DNA from: Olsenella sp. KGMB02461
GTDB taxonomy: Bacteria > Actinomycetota > Coriobacteriia > Coriobacteriales > Atopobiaceae
Direction: 5' to 3'
DNA: 64,000 bases
Assembly (NCBI RefSeq): GCF_012584445.1
Contig: NZ_JABAHI010000008.1
Span: 248,001 to 312,000 of the forward strand
Each line of letters opens with the position of its first letter. Position 1 is the stretch's first letter. The notes below the pieces were generated by a model that was not told where the DNA came from, ran no database searches, and was given only the letters and a program-made list of their open reading frames with translations. Positions 43,351 through 51,572 of this stretch are shown here, one piece after another. Position numbers and translations under genes: made by a program.

Positions 43351-44697
43351 ATGGATACAACGGTAACTAGCGAACTGTGCGAGCACGCTCAGGAACGCTT
43401 TTCTAAGGAACGCGCCAATATCGTGGCGAAAAATGCCGTGAGCTCGGTGGGAGTGCGGGCTGCTGCGCGCGTACCCGAGGGCGTTGGTGCCAATGCGATG
43501 GCTTTTGATATCGATCTTGTCCAGGGCGACCGCTGCGACCAGCAACATTCTGGCCGTTGCTGGATGTTTGCCAGCCTCAATACCATGCGCCAGCGCATCA
43601 TTGAGCGCCTGGATCTCAAGACCTTCGAGCTTTCCCAGGCCTATCCCCTCTTCTTTGACAAACTGGAAAAGTCAAACTGGTTTTTGAACAACATTATCGA
43701 TACCGTTTCGGAGCCTTTAGGCGGGCGCTTGGTGGCCTTCTTGCTCACCGATCCCATTGGCGACGGCGGTCAATGGGACATGTTCCGTTCTTTGGTGAAG
43801 AAGTACGGCGTTGTGCCCAAGGAAGCCATGCCTGAGACTGCCTGCTCGCGCAACACTTCTGAGATGGACTCGTACCTCACGCGCTATCTGCGGGGGTGTG
43901 CCATGCGCCTTCGCAGGGCTGCCTCTGAGGGCGCCGCATCCGACGAGCTCAACGAGCTTCGTCAAACCATGATGTGCGACGTTTGGAACCTCCTGGAGAC
44001 GTGCCTTGGCGAGCCTCCCAAAGAGTTTGATGTGCGTCTGCGCTCCAAAGACAACGACCTCGTGCTCTCGGGCACCTACACCCCTCAAAGCTTCTTTGCC
44101 CAGGTGGTGCAGATGGACGTGGATGCCCTGGTTTCTTGCATTAATGCAGAGACTGCCGATAAGCCCCTCATGCACACCTTCACGGTTTCCAGGCTTGGCA
44201 ACGTCGTCGAAGACGGCGGCGTGCGCTATCTCAACCTGCCCATGAAACGCTTGAAGGAGCTTGCAGTGGCCCAGCTCAAAGATGGCCGCCCCGTATGGTT
44301 TGGCTGCGACGTCGCCCAGAGCTACCTGCGCGACGAAGGCATGATGAGTTGCGAGGCCCTGCAGGTAGACGAACTCTTTGGCTTTGCGGTGGAGGGCTGC
44401 CTCAACCGAGAAGAGCGCCTGGACTATGGAGAGAGCGTCATGACTCACGCCATGGTGTTGGAAGGCGTGCGTCTTGATGCTGAGGGCAATCCGGAGATTT
44501 GGAAGGTAGAGAACTCCTGGGGCAAGGATCATGGCCGCAACGGCTTTGACACGATCACCGACGATTGGTTTGACCAATACGTCTATCAGGTAGTCATAGA
44601 CAAGGCCTATCTCACTGACGAAGAGCGTGCCGTCTACGACACCTGCGAGCCCATCGTATTGGCTCCTTGGGATCCAATGGGTTCCTTGGCTAAATAA
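43351..44697 (+). CDS. pepC: Aminopeptidase C (bleomycin hydrolase family)
   Basis: A 448-aa C1B cysteine aminopeptidase. Catalytic Cys70 is in QQHSGRCWMFASLN, His in SVMTHAMVLEGV, and Asn in KVENSWG. A cytoplasmic hexameric enzyme that trims peptides; it suits a peptide-fermenting host. The ribosome site is AGGAGGAG. Confidence 0.95.
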   Translation: MDTTVTSELCEHAQERFSKERANIVAKNAVSSVGVRAAARVPEGVGANAMAFDIDLVQGDRCDQQHSGRCWMFASLNTMRQRIIERLDLKTFELSQAYPLFFDKLEKSNWFLNNIIDTVSEPLGGRLVAFLLTDPIGDGGQWDMFRSLVKKYGVVPKEAMPETACSRNTSEMDSYLTRYLRGCAMRLRRAASEGAASDELNELRQTMMCDVWNLLETCLGEPPKEFDVRLRSKDNDLVLSGTYTPQSFFAQVVQMDVDALVSCINAETADKPLMHTFTVSRLGNVVEDGGVRYLNLPMKRLKELAVAQLKDGRPVWFGCDVAQSYLRDEGMMSCEALQVDELFGFAVEGCLNREERLDYGESVMTHAMVLEGVRLDAEGNPEIWKVENSWGKDHGRNGFDTITDDWFDQYVYQVVIDKAYLTDEERAVYDTCEPIVLAPWDPMGSLAK

Positions 44698-44767
44698 TTC
44701 AATCCAATACTCTCGAAGTCGCTTGTCAGCTGGATTGCATAAAACACAAGCATGGGGAGGGGTTTCT

Positions 44768-45385
44768 ATGAGCGTGCATAATATCGTGTTTGATATGGGT
44801 GGTGTGCTTTTGGATTGGAATCCCTTCTCCTACGCATCTCAGGTGAGCGACTCGCAAGAGGATGCGGACCTGATCTTTGAAGCCCTGTTTATGAATCCTG
44901 CCTGGTCCTTGGGGGACTCGGGCACCCTCTCCGATCAATGGGTGCTCGAGTCTGCCCTCTCTAAGCTGCCAGAGCGCCTTCATAGGGCCTGCAAGACCGC
45001 TTGGCGCGCCTATCCTGAGATGCAGGCAGTTATCCCCGAGACTAATGAATTGGGTCGCCAGCTGCATGAGGCAGGCTATGGCGTCTACATCCTCTCAAAC
45101 GTGAGCAATCGCTTTAGAGAAGAGCTTGAGCCAAAGATTCCCTTGAGTGCCTACACTGACGGGATCCTGATTTCTGCCGAAGAGCTTCTTATGAAGCCAG
45201 ACCCCCGCATATTCGCCCGTTTTTGCCAACGGTTTGATGTGAATGCCGACGACTGTTTGTTTGTGGACGACCTAGAGCTCAACTGCCAGGGCGCTCGAGC
45301 AGCGGGTTGGCACGCATTTCATTTCAATGGCGCAATAGAGCCTCTAAAATGCAAGGTTTCCAAGCTTATGGGGTTTAACTGTTAG
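44768..45385 (+). CDS. HAD-superfamily phosphatase (YihX-like)
   Basis: 205 aa. Motif I is FDMGGVLLDW (Asp nucleophile, Asp+2 replaced by Gly as in YihX-like members), motif II ILSNVSNRF, motif III Lys in LLMKPDPRIF, and motif IV FVDDLELNCQGA. It probably dephosphorylates a small metabolite such as a sugar phosphate. The start at 44768 has GGGGAGGGG; 70 bases after pepC on the same strand. Confidence 0.88.
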   Translation: MSVHNIVFDMGGVLLDWNPFSYASQVSDSQEDADLIFEALFMNPAWSLGDSGTLSDQWVLESALSKLPERLHRACKTAWRAYPEMQAVIPETNELGRQLHEAGYGVYILSNVSNRFREELEPKIPLSAYTDGILISAEELLMKPDPRIFARFCQRFDVNADDCLFVDDLELNCQGARAAGWHAFHFNGAIEPLKCKVSKLMGFNC

Positions 45386-45402
45386 GCAGCAAAGTGCTAA
45401 AA

Positions 45403-45755
45403 GGCGAAGTGGGCCTATAAGCCGGGTTCTGTCGAGGATGATCATTTATCTCGAGGCCGTGTTGCCACGATCCTTCTCTCGCGAGCAACCCGTGCGCGAG
45501 CCGGGCCAGCCCATAGCGCACCTATTTGCTCTTGCTCCAGATGGGGTTTACCCAGCCACCCCGTTGCCGGGATGCTGGTGGTCTCTTACACCACCGTTTC
45601 AGCTTTTCTCTCACCTCAAAAGAGGCAGCGGGAGTCTTCTTTTCTGCGGCACTTTCCGTCGGATTTCTCCGCCCGGCCGTTAGCCGGCATCCTGCCCTAG
45701 GGAGCCCGGACTTTCCTCAGGGAATAACCCCGCGATCATCTGGCCCACTTCGCGC
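45403..45755 (-). ncRNA. rnpB: RNase P RNA (class A)
   Basis: Read on the minus strand it begins GCGAAGTGGGCCAGATGATCG, then GAGGAAAGTCCGGGCTCC, the conserved J regions (CGGGCGGAGAAATCCGACGG; AACGGGGTGGCTGGGTAAACC), and closes with ACAGAACCCGGCTTATAGG and CCCACTTCGC pairing with the 5' end. This is the full catalytic RNA of tRNA 5'-end processing. Confidence 0.97.
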
Positions 45756-45760
45756 TATGA

Positions 45761-45766
45761 AGTATA
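45761..45766 (-). promoter_or_regulatory. -10 element of rnpB
   Basis: TATACT on the minus strand ends seven bases before the predicted RNase P RNA 5' end. A matching -35 is not obvious. Confidence 0.55.
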
Positions 45767-45829
45767 GCATTGACCCTGGATATGCCTCAGGACTTCCATG
45801 GAATTCATTCTCACGAAGAGGACCTCTTT

Positions 45830-46465
45830 ATGGATAGTTACACCACGATAGCCCCCGACAGCTGTGCTACCGCCGAGTTAGTGGACAGAAAGAGTCGCTT
45901 TATCGCTCAACTTAAAGCCATCTCTTCCGAGCAAGAAGCCTCATCATTTTTAGAAGCAGTAAGAAAAGAGCACTACGATGCCCGCCATCATGTATGTGCG
46001 TGGATTTTAGCGTCTGGAGAAAAGAGAGCCAGCGATGACGGGGAACCCCAGCGAACCGCAGGGATGCCTATATTAGAAGTGCTGGAAGGCGCCGGATTGC
46101 GCGATGTGTGCTGCATTGTCACCCGCTATTTTGGCGGGACACTGCTGGGGCCAGGAGGGCTTATCAGAGCGTATTCTGGAGCGGCAAAACTCGCCGTAGA
46201 AGCGGCTCAAGCAGAGGGCGATCTTGTGAACATGCGATCTATTACCAAGGTAGTGACATGCATCCCTTACAGTGCCTATGACAAAGTGCGCAGGATGGCC
46301 GAGGATGCCCATGGCAAGGTAGAAGGTTCTCTATTTACCGATGAAGTGCAGCTCACTTTGGTATTTTGCACTGGTGATGAGCATGCATTTTGCTCAGCTA
46401 TGAAAGAGTTCGCTAACGGCGAGGATCTCTGTGTAGTCCATGAGCCTATTTTTGGGCCTTTCTAA
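45830..46465 (+). CDS. yigZ: YigZ/IMPACT family protein
   Basis: 211 aa, UPF0029 family: KSRFIAQLK near the start, HYDARHHVCAWIL, SDDGEPQRTAGMPIL, TRYFGGTLLGPGGLIRAYSGA. The C-terminal 70 residues form the second YigZ domain. The role is unsettled (translation-linked regulation is known for eukaryotic IMPACT). The start at 45830 has AAGAGG. From here to about 49.6 kb codon usage looks more AT-rich than in neighbours. Confidence 0.92.
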   Translation: MDSYTTIAPDSCATAELVDRKSRFIAQLKAISSEQEASSFLEAVRKEHYDARHHVCAWILASGEKRASDDGEPQRTAGMPILEVLEGAGLRDVCCIVTRYFGGTLLGPGGLIRAYSGAAKLAVEAAQAEGDLVNMRSITKVVTCIPYSAYDKVRRMAEDAHGKVEGSLFTDEVQLTLVFCTGDEHAFCSAMKEFANGEDLCVVHEPIFGPF

Positions 46466-46502
46466 CCTCGCGTGCAGCTAAGCTTGTACTCCAAATTGCA
46501 AG

Positions 46503-46516
46503 CGAACACCCGTTCC
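46503..46516. promoter_or_regulatory. SOS (LexA/DinR-type) box 1
   Basis: CGAACACCCGTTCC contains a perfect GAAC-N4-GTTC core (46504-46515), the half-sites of the Gram-positive LexA box. It lies 50 bases upstream of the radical-SAM start and just upstream of a TATAGT -10-like hexamer (46525-46530). Confidence 0.8.
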
Positions 46517-46530
46517 CTATTTGGTATAGT

Positions 46531-46544
46531 AGAACGGACGTTCG
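46531..46544. promoter_or_regulatory. SOS (LexA/DinR-type) box 2
   Basis: AGAACGGACGTTCG has a second perfect GAAC-N4-GTTC core (46532-46543), 28 bp centre-to-centre from box 1. The two boxes bracket the TATAGT hexamer, so LexA bound here should block transcription. Confidence 0.8.
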
Positions 46545-46564
46545 CAATCAATGGGGAGGGTCTC

Positions 46565-47947
46565 ATGGATACCCTGTCAAAGCTCTCAGTATTGGCTGAT
46601 GCCGCCAAGTATGATGCAGCCTGCACCTCTTCAGGCGTGGATAGGGCCCCTCGCAAGGGGATGCTCGGCATGGCGAGCAGCAGTGGTTGTTGCCATAGCT
46701 TCACTTCAGATGGTCGCTGTATCACATTGCTAAAAGTACTAATGTCTAATGCCTGCACCTATGATTGTGCTTACTGCGTCAACAGAAAGAGTGCTGGCGG
46801 TTTGCGCGCCACCTTCGAGCCAAAGGAACTTGCAGCTCTTACCATTGATTTTTACAAGCGCAACTACATCGAAGGGCTCTTCTTAAGCTCTGGAGTGCTT
46901 GGCGAGCCAAATATCACCTGCGAGCGCATGATAGAAGTGCTGCGCCTTTTAAGGGAGGACTATCGGTTTAATGGCTACATTCACGCAAAGGCCATCCCTG
47001 GAGCTGCGCCGGAGCTCATTGATCGCTTGGGAAGATTGTCAGACAGGATATCTGTCAACATCGAATTGCCTTCTTCCACGTCGCTTCACACTCTCTGCCC
47101 ACAGAAGCAGGGATCAGATATTCTTAAACCCATGCGCCAAATCCATGACACCCTTCAACAAGAAAAGTTATTGGGCGCAGGAGCAAAAGGCAATAGAGGT
47201 GCAGGGTCTTATCTGTCTACGGTGAAGCCTCTTCTTCCAACTGAGAATAACTCCCGCACACTACCTCGAAGAAATGGGCAAAGTCCGCAGCTCTTTAGAA
47301 GCACGAGTACTTCTTCTGCCTTCACTCCAGCAGGTCAGGCCACTCAATTAATCGTGGGAGCATCGCCAGAGGATGATAATCATATATTGAAGTTATCTCG
47401 CTCCCTCTATAAAACTTATGGAATGAAGAGAGTGTTTTTCTCGGCCTATATGCCGGTGATCGAGGATTCACGCCTCCCCCATCCAGAAACTCCGGTTCCT
47501 CTGCGCAGAGAGCATCGGCTTTACCAGGCAGATTGGCTCATGCGCTTTTACGGATTTGATGCCGATGAATTAGTGAGCCCAGAGACCCCTTTCTTGGATT
47601 TAGAGGTTGATCCAAAGTTGGCATGGGCCCTGGCCCATATGGAACAATTTCCCATAGAGGTGAATACTGCCTCAAAAGCTGATCTTTTAAGAGTGCCTGG
47701 CATAGGTCCCGTTGGTGTGAGAAAAATACTGCGTGCTCGCAAAAGTCATCAGCTGACCTTTGATGATTTGAAAAGGCTAAAACTCACCATGCGCAGGGCT
47801 TGTCATTTTCTTACCTGTGGTGGGCAACGCGACCCACAAAGTCCTGCTCACCCAGAACTTATACGAGAGCTGGTGATTCAAAATGCCGCTTCCTCCTCCT
47901 ATAACCGAACTCAGCGAAATCTCCAAGGGCAACTCTCGCTCTTCTGA
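46565..47947 (+). CDS. Putative DNA modification/repair radical SAM protein
   Basis: 460 aa. The radical SAM cluster motif is NACTYDCAYCVNR (CxxxCxxC, about residues 65-72); GLFLSSGVLGEPN follows, and the C-terminus has a helix-hairpin-helix DNA-binding motif (LLRVPGIGPVGVRKIL, about 380-395). This matches the SplB-like family TIGR03916, found paired with a DUF4130 protein and often a uracil-DNA glycosylase-like domain; the reaction is unknown. The start has GGGGAGGG. Preceded by two SOS boxes; the next gene overlaps its end by 65 bases. Confidence 0.9.
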   Translation: MDTLSKLSVLADAAKYDAACTSSGVDRAPRKGMLGMASSSGCCHSFTSDGRCITLLKVLMSNACTYDCAYCVNRKSAGGLRATFEPKELAALTIDFYKRNYIEGLFLSSGVLGEPNITCERMIEVLRLLREDYRFNGYIHAKAIPGAAPELIDRLGRLSDRISVNIELPSSTSLHTLCPQKQGSDILKPMRQIHDTLQQEKLLGAGAKGNRGAGSYLSTVKPLLPTENNSRTLPRRNGQSPQLFRSTSTSSAFTPAGQATQLIVGASPEDDNHILKLSRSLYKTYGMKRVFFSAYMPVIEDSRLPHPETPVPLRREHRLYQADWLMRFYGFDADELVSPETPFLDLEVDPKLAWALAHMEQFPIEVNTASKADLLRVPGIGPVGVRKILRARKSHQLTFDDLKRLKLTMRRACHFLTCGGQRDPQSPAHPELIRELVIQNAASSSYNRTQRNLQGQLSLF

Positions 47948-48962
47948 GATTCTGGATACACTCGAGTCAGAAACCTGCAAATTTGTGGATTCGCTTAAAA
48001 CACTTGCTGTTCAGGGGCAGCATCTTTGCCTAGGCTGTGTCCCTTCTGCTGAGGGGATACTCACAGCGATTGGAGCGCTCTATCTAGCCCATATTCCAGA
48101 GGAGCATGCTCGCCTTATCATACCGGCCACCGGACAAGCACGGTTAGATGAGATCTATCTACCTACACCTTGTGACACAACGTTGGCGATGTATGTAGTT
48201 GAAGGGTTTGTCAGGGCCACTTTTGGAGCCAAGGGAATGCCGCAATATGTGCGCGATCCCAAAACCATGGTGTCCTATATAGCTGCTCAGGTACAAGAGC
48301 CTTCCATGCCAGACATCTTGCATCATTATGTGAGATGTGGCTTTGCTTTTGGGAAAAAGATTGGAACCCATGGATCAGACCCTGCGATAGCCGAGGCAGA
48401 AACACTAGCCACAAGTACCGCTTCAGAAGCCGAGCACCTCCGCCAATTTGTGAGATTCTCCCGTTTGGCCGATGGCTCATTTTTTGCCTTATTTCGCCCA
48501 AAGGCAGACGTAGTGCCTTTATCCGCTGGCTATTTCAAACGAAGGATGGGCGAAGAACGATTCTGCCTATTAGATCCAGTTCATGGATCTGCCGCTCTCT
48601 ACGGAGATCATCATTTAGGAATCATGAAACTTGATCCCCATGAGGCAGAGCATCTTGCATCTCAAATCACGTTGCTAGCTCAAGATGAGCTCTATGTTCG
48701 TGCGCTCTGGAAAGGTTTCTATGATGCGGTAACGCTGCCTAATAGAACAGAGACTTATCGTGGTTACGATCTCCGCCAGCAATTTATGCCGCAAAGGCTA
48801 TGGACTTATCTTCCAGAATTAGATCCGCGTACAGATACAGCCTGGACTTGGATCCCGCCAATCTATCGTGGAGTTGCTTCTACAGCCTCAAATATGCTTG
48901 ATACAACACAGGACAAAAAGGGGTTGCTCCCTACCTCTACTGGAGAGGTAGAGGATAGTTAA
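47883..48962 (+). CDS. DUF4130 (TIGR03915) partner of the radical SAM protein
   Basis: 359 aa. The DUF4130 core runs from about residue 75 to 320: VRCGFAFGKK, LRQFVRFSRLADGSFFALF, LSAGYFKRRM, WKGFYDAVTLPNRT and RQQFMPQRLWTYLPEL. The first 70 and last 45 residues are specific to this protein; no uracil-DNA glycosylase domain is fused. It overlaps the radical SAM gene by 65 bases, implying coupled synthesis. A role in DNA metabolism rests on family context only. Confidence 0.88.
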   Translation: MPLPPPITELSEISKGNSRSSEILDTLESETCKFVDSLKTLAVQGQHLCLGCVPSAEGILTAIGALYLAHIPEEHARLIIPATGQARLDEIYLPTPCDTTLAMYVVEGFVRATFGAKGMPQYVRDPKTMVSYIAAQVQEPSMPDILHHYVRCGFAFGKKIGTHGSDPAIAEAETLATSTASEAEHLRQFVRFSRLADGSFFALFRPKADVVPLSAGYFKRRMGEERFCLLDPVHGSAALYGDHHLGIMKLDPHEAEHLASQITLLAQDELYVRALWKGFYDAVTLPNRTETYRGYDLRQQFMPQRLWTYLPELDPRTDTAWTWIPPIYRGVASTASNMLDTTQDKKGLLPTSTGEVEDS

Positions 48963-49131
48963 GAAACCACTACTAAGTACATTTAGAGGTCTAATTTGAT
49001 TTATGTGTTTACCTTTAGAGGCTACCTATATTTTAGAATTCTCTCAGCATGATACATATCGACAATTATCATAGGAATGAGAGTTGGCTTGTCACGGGTC
49101 TTTTAAACAAACCTTGAGGATGGAGTCATCT

Positions 49132-49527
49132 ATGGGAGCCGCTACTTATTCGATCTCCAGCTTCAGTAAAATTTGCTTTATGCCTCCCCTTTTGCGCAAG
49201 CTTTTTGAGAATTGGGCTCGAGATAGTTACTTCAAGCTCTATGGCTATGAACCTTCAGATGAAGAGATCGATGTCTATACCACTCTCTGCGACTTACATG
49301 GGGCAAGCCGCAGGCTTCGCAGGGATTGGGCAGAAGCCCTTCTCGATCGCTTCATTCCCACTTCATATATTAAGGACCTTCCTATAGGAGAAGAAGGCCT
49401 CCATGTAGAAGGCCTTCAAGTGCATTATTTCTCAGAAGAAGCTGGGACTATTCCCTTTTGTGGAGCTACCTCAGTTCCCAGAGATTTCAAGCGCAAGCTT
49501 TTAGGCGTCAAGTTCTCTAGAATCTAA
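49132..49527 (+). CDS. Uncharacterised protein
   Basis: 131 aa, not recognised. It has an N-terminal hydrophobic patch (ISSFSKICFMPPLLRKLF), a charged middle with a predicted helix (LHGASRRLRRDWAEALLDRF) and no membrane segment or known motif. The start at 49132 has GGAG and it is followed by a strong terminator, both supporting a real gene. It lies 170 bases after the DUF4130 gene on the same strand. Confidence 0.6.
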   Translation: MGAATYSISSFSKICFMPPLLRKLFENWARDSYFKLYGYEPSDEEIDVYTTLCDLHGASRRLRRDWAEALLDRFIPTSYIKDLPIGEEGLHVEGLQVHYFSEEAGTIPFCGATSVPRDFKRKLLGVKFSRI

Positions 49528-49552
49528 ACCCGTGAACAGCAAGAGGAATAGG

Positions 49553-49591
49553 AATAATGATCTCATTCTCCTGGGGAATGAGATCATTATT
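49553..49591. terminator. Strong bidirectional terminator
   Basis: A perfect 15-bp stem AATAATGATCTCATT (49553-49567) with its complement (49577-49591) and a 9-base loop, followed by TATCACATTTTG. It separates the orphan plus-strand gene from convergent nanE. Confidence 0.88.
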
Positions 49592-49652
49592 TATCACATT
49601 TTGAATTTTTGCAGCCAAGTATTTCAAAATATTAGAATATACCTGCGCACAT

Positions 49653-50336
49653 TTATTGAACTGCCTCACAGAACCAGCTGGTAAGAGAGGTGGGATGTGT
49701 GATAGCAGTGCCTACTACTACTGCCCAGGCTCCCGCATCAAGCGCATCTTTAGCATCCTGAGGGCAATGGACGCTACCCTCACAAATAACCGGTTTACCA
49801 GGGAATTCTTCAGAAGCTTGGCGCAGAAGTCCAAGATTGGGACCTTGATTGGCTGCTTGATCAATAGCTGCACCGGCATGTGAGAGTGTTGTAGAGCAAA
49901 TATCACATCCAGCAGCAAAACCACGACGAATGTCTTCGATAGAAGAGCAATCTGCCATGAGCAGTACGCCATCTTCCTTGAGAGCGGCTACAGTCTCCTC
50001 GAATGTGAGACCATCAGGCCGAGGCCTATCCGTTGCGTCAAGGGCGACAATATCAGCACCTGCCATAGAGCACGCCCGCGCATGGCGTAGCGTAGGTGTA
50101 ATGTAGACGCCTTCGTGACCCTCTTTCCAAAGACCGATGACAGGAATTTCCACGCGACCCTTAATGGCAGAGATGTCTGAGAGGCCTTGGCAGCGAATGG
50201 CAGATGCGCCACCTAGTTCACATGCACGAGACATCTGAGCCATAGTCTCAGGATGGCGAAGAGGCTCACCAGGATAAGCCTGGACGGAAACGATAAGGGT
50301 GCCTTCGAGCGATTGCACCAGTGGATGAACTGACAT
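49653..50336 (-). CDS. nanE: N-acetylmannosamine-6-phosphate 2-epimerase
   Basis: A 227-aa TIM-barrel epimerase converting ManNAc-6-P to GlcNAc-6-P. Family motifs: LIVSVQAYPGEPL at the start, IPVIGLWKE, ITPTLRHA, ALDATDRPRP and VICEGSVHCP. Last gene of the sialic acid operon; its product feeds NagA/NagB, not in this window. The start at 50336 has GGAG. Confidence 0.94.
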   Translation of the reverse strand: MSVHPLVQSLEGTLIVSVQAYPGEPLRHPETMAQMSRACELGGASAIRCQGLSDISAIKGRVEIPVIGLWKEGHEGVYITPTLRHARACSMAGADIVALDATDRPRPDGLTFEETVAALKEDGVLLMADCSSIEDIRRGFAAGCDICSTTLSHAGAAIDQAANQGPNLGLLRQASEEFPGKPVICEGSVHCPQDAKDALDAGAWAVVVGTAITHPTSLTSWFCEAVQ

Positions 50337-50538
50337 GGGGAGCTCCATCCCCTCGCGCTATACGCGAGTCACAGTAGGGGCGAAAAATACAATGATCCAT
50401 CGGCCGCTCTCATCCCAGAACCTTTGTATTCAGGACTGAGAGCTAAATGCCGGTTAAGAAGACCGAGGACTCCGATAAGACAGGAGGATTACCGAAGCCC
50501 TCGGCAGGCAGAAGAGAAGCTATGTGTCGCGAAATGAC

Positions 50539-51495
50539 TTACTTCTCATAGCCATCATTAATGAAGTGCTCGGCAGCTCCCAGAAGGGGCGCATCATTAC
50601 CAAGAACTCCGCGCTTGATAGGAAGGTCGCGTACGGGTTCCATCACACGCAGCGCATAGCCCCGAGCCAGTGCGTTGTGCCATACAGGACCGCATTCGAC
50701 CACAGAGCCAGAAAGAATGATGGCTTCTGGATCGATTAAATTAGCTGCGGAAGCCAGTACGCCGCCTAGTCCAAGACCACTTCTTTCTTCGGCGGCAATA
50801 GCAGCCTGATCTCCAGACTCTGCCATTTGAGATATGGCAGCCCCGCCAATGGGATTGCCCTGGGCATCTTTATCATTGCCGGAGAGACGTACATATTCTT
50901 CGACAATAGCCGGTCCTGCGGCAATGGACTCAAGATGGCCAATGGCTCCACAGGTGCATGGAATGCCTGCGGCCTCCTCGCACGCCATATGGCCAATATT
51001 TCCGGCCATATCGTGAATGCCCAAGCGCAATTTTCCATTGTCGACAATGGCACCGGAAATTCCTGTGCCAATGGCTACTACCAGCACAGAGTACATGTCT
51101 TTGCCGCCGCCCCAGCGCGCTTCACCCAAAGCATGGGCATGCACGTCGTTAAGCACACGACAAGAGATGCCTGTAGCAGAAGTAACTTCAGAGCCTAACT
51201 TGGTGCCAGACCAACCTGGCATCATCTCATTGGCATAGGTGATGTCACCGGTTTTGGGATTCACCACTCCACCAGTAGAGATGCCAACACCCGCAACAGG
51301 TCCCTGAGCACGCTCAATGGCCGCTTTGACTGAGGCGATGACATCTTGAAGCACGCTTGCACCGCCACGTAAGGGATTGGTAGGAATCTTTTCTACAGAG
51401 GAAACCTCAGGGAAAGAGTTGCCATTAAAGGTGACGATGCCCGTGGCGATTTTAGTGCCGCCGATGTCTACCGCAACAACACGGGTGGGGTCCAT
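50539..51495 (-). CDS. nanK: ROK-family N-acetylmannosamine kinase
   Basis: A 318-aa ROK sugar kinase: ATP motif VAVDIGGTKIATGI, catalytic LNDVHAHALGEARWG, and IGTGISGAIV. The zinc motif reads GHMACEEAAGIPCTCGAIGHLE, with His where most ROK proteins have the third Cys. Position between nanA and nanE argues for phosphorylation of ManNAc. The ribosome site is GGGGGAGG. Confidence 0.91.
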   Translation of the reverse strand: MDPTRVVAVDIGGTKIATGIVTFNGNSFPEVSSVEKIPTNPLRGGASVLQDVIASVKAAIERAQGPVAGVGISTGGVVNPKTGDITYANEMMPGWSGTKLGSEVTSATGISCRVLNDVHAHALGEARWGGGKDMYSVLVVAIGTGISGAIVDNGKLRLGIHDMAGNIGHMACEEAAGIPCTCGAIGHLESIAAGPAIVEEYVRLSGNDKDAQGNPIGGAAISQMAESGDQAAIAAEERSGLGLGGVLASAANLIDPEAIILSGSVVECGPVWHNALARGYALRVMEPVRDLPIKRGVLGNDAPLLGAAEHFINDGYEK

Positions 51496-51572
51496 GAGAC
51501 CTCCCCCTTCCTATAAATACAACAAAGGGAGAGGGACAGAATTGTTGCCACCTCTCCCCTTGCCATTGATTG

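Noticed and set aside
43109-43360. Upstream extension of the nucleotidyltransferase gene toward pepC
   Set aside because: The 84 extra codons overlap the pepC start on the other strand, have no ribosome site and look like intergenic DNA.
45403-45755. Small plus-strand open frames over the RNase P region
   Set aside because: The conserved RNase P RNA signatures on the minus strand explain the sequence.
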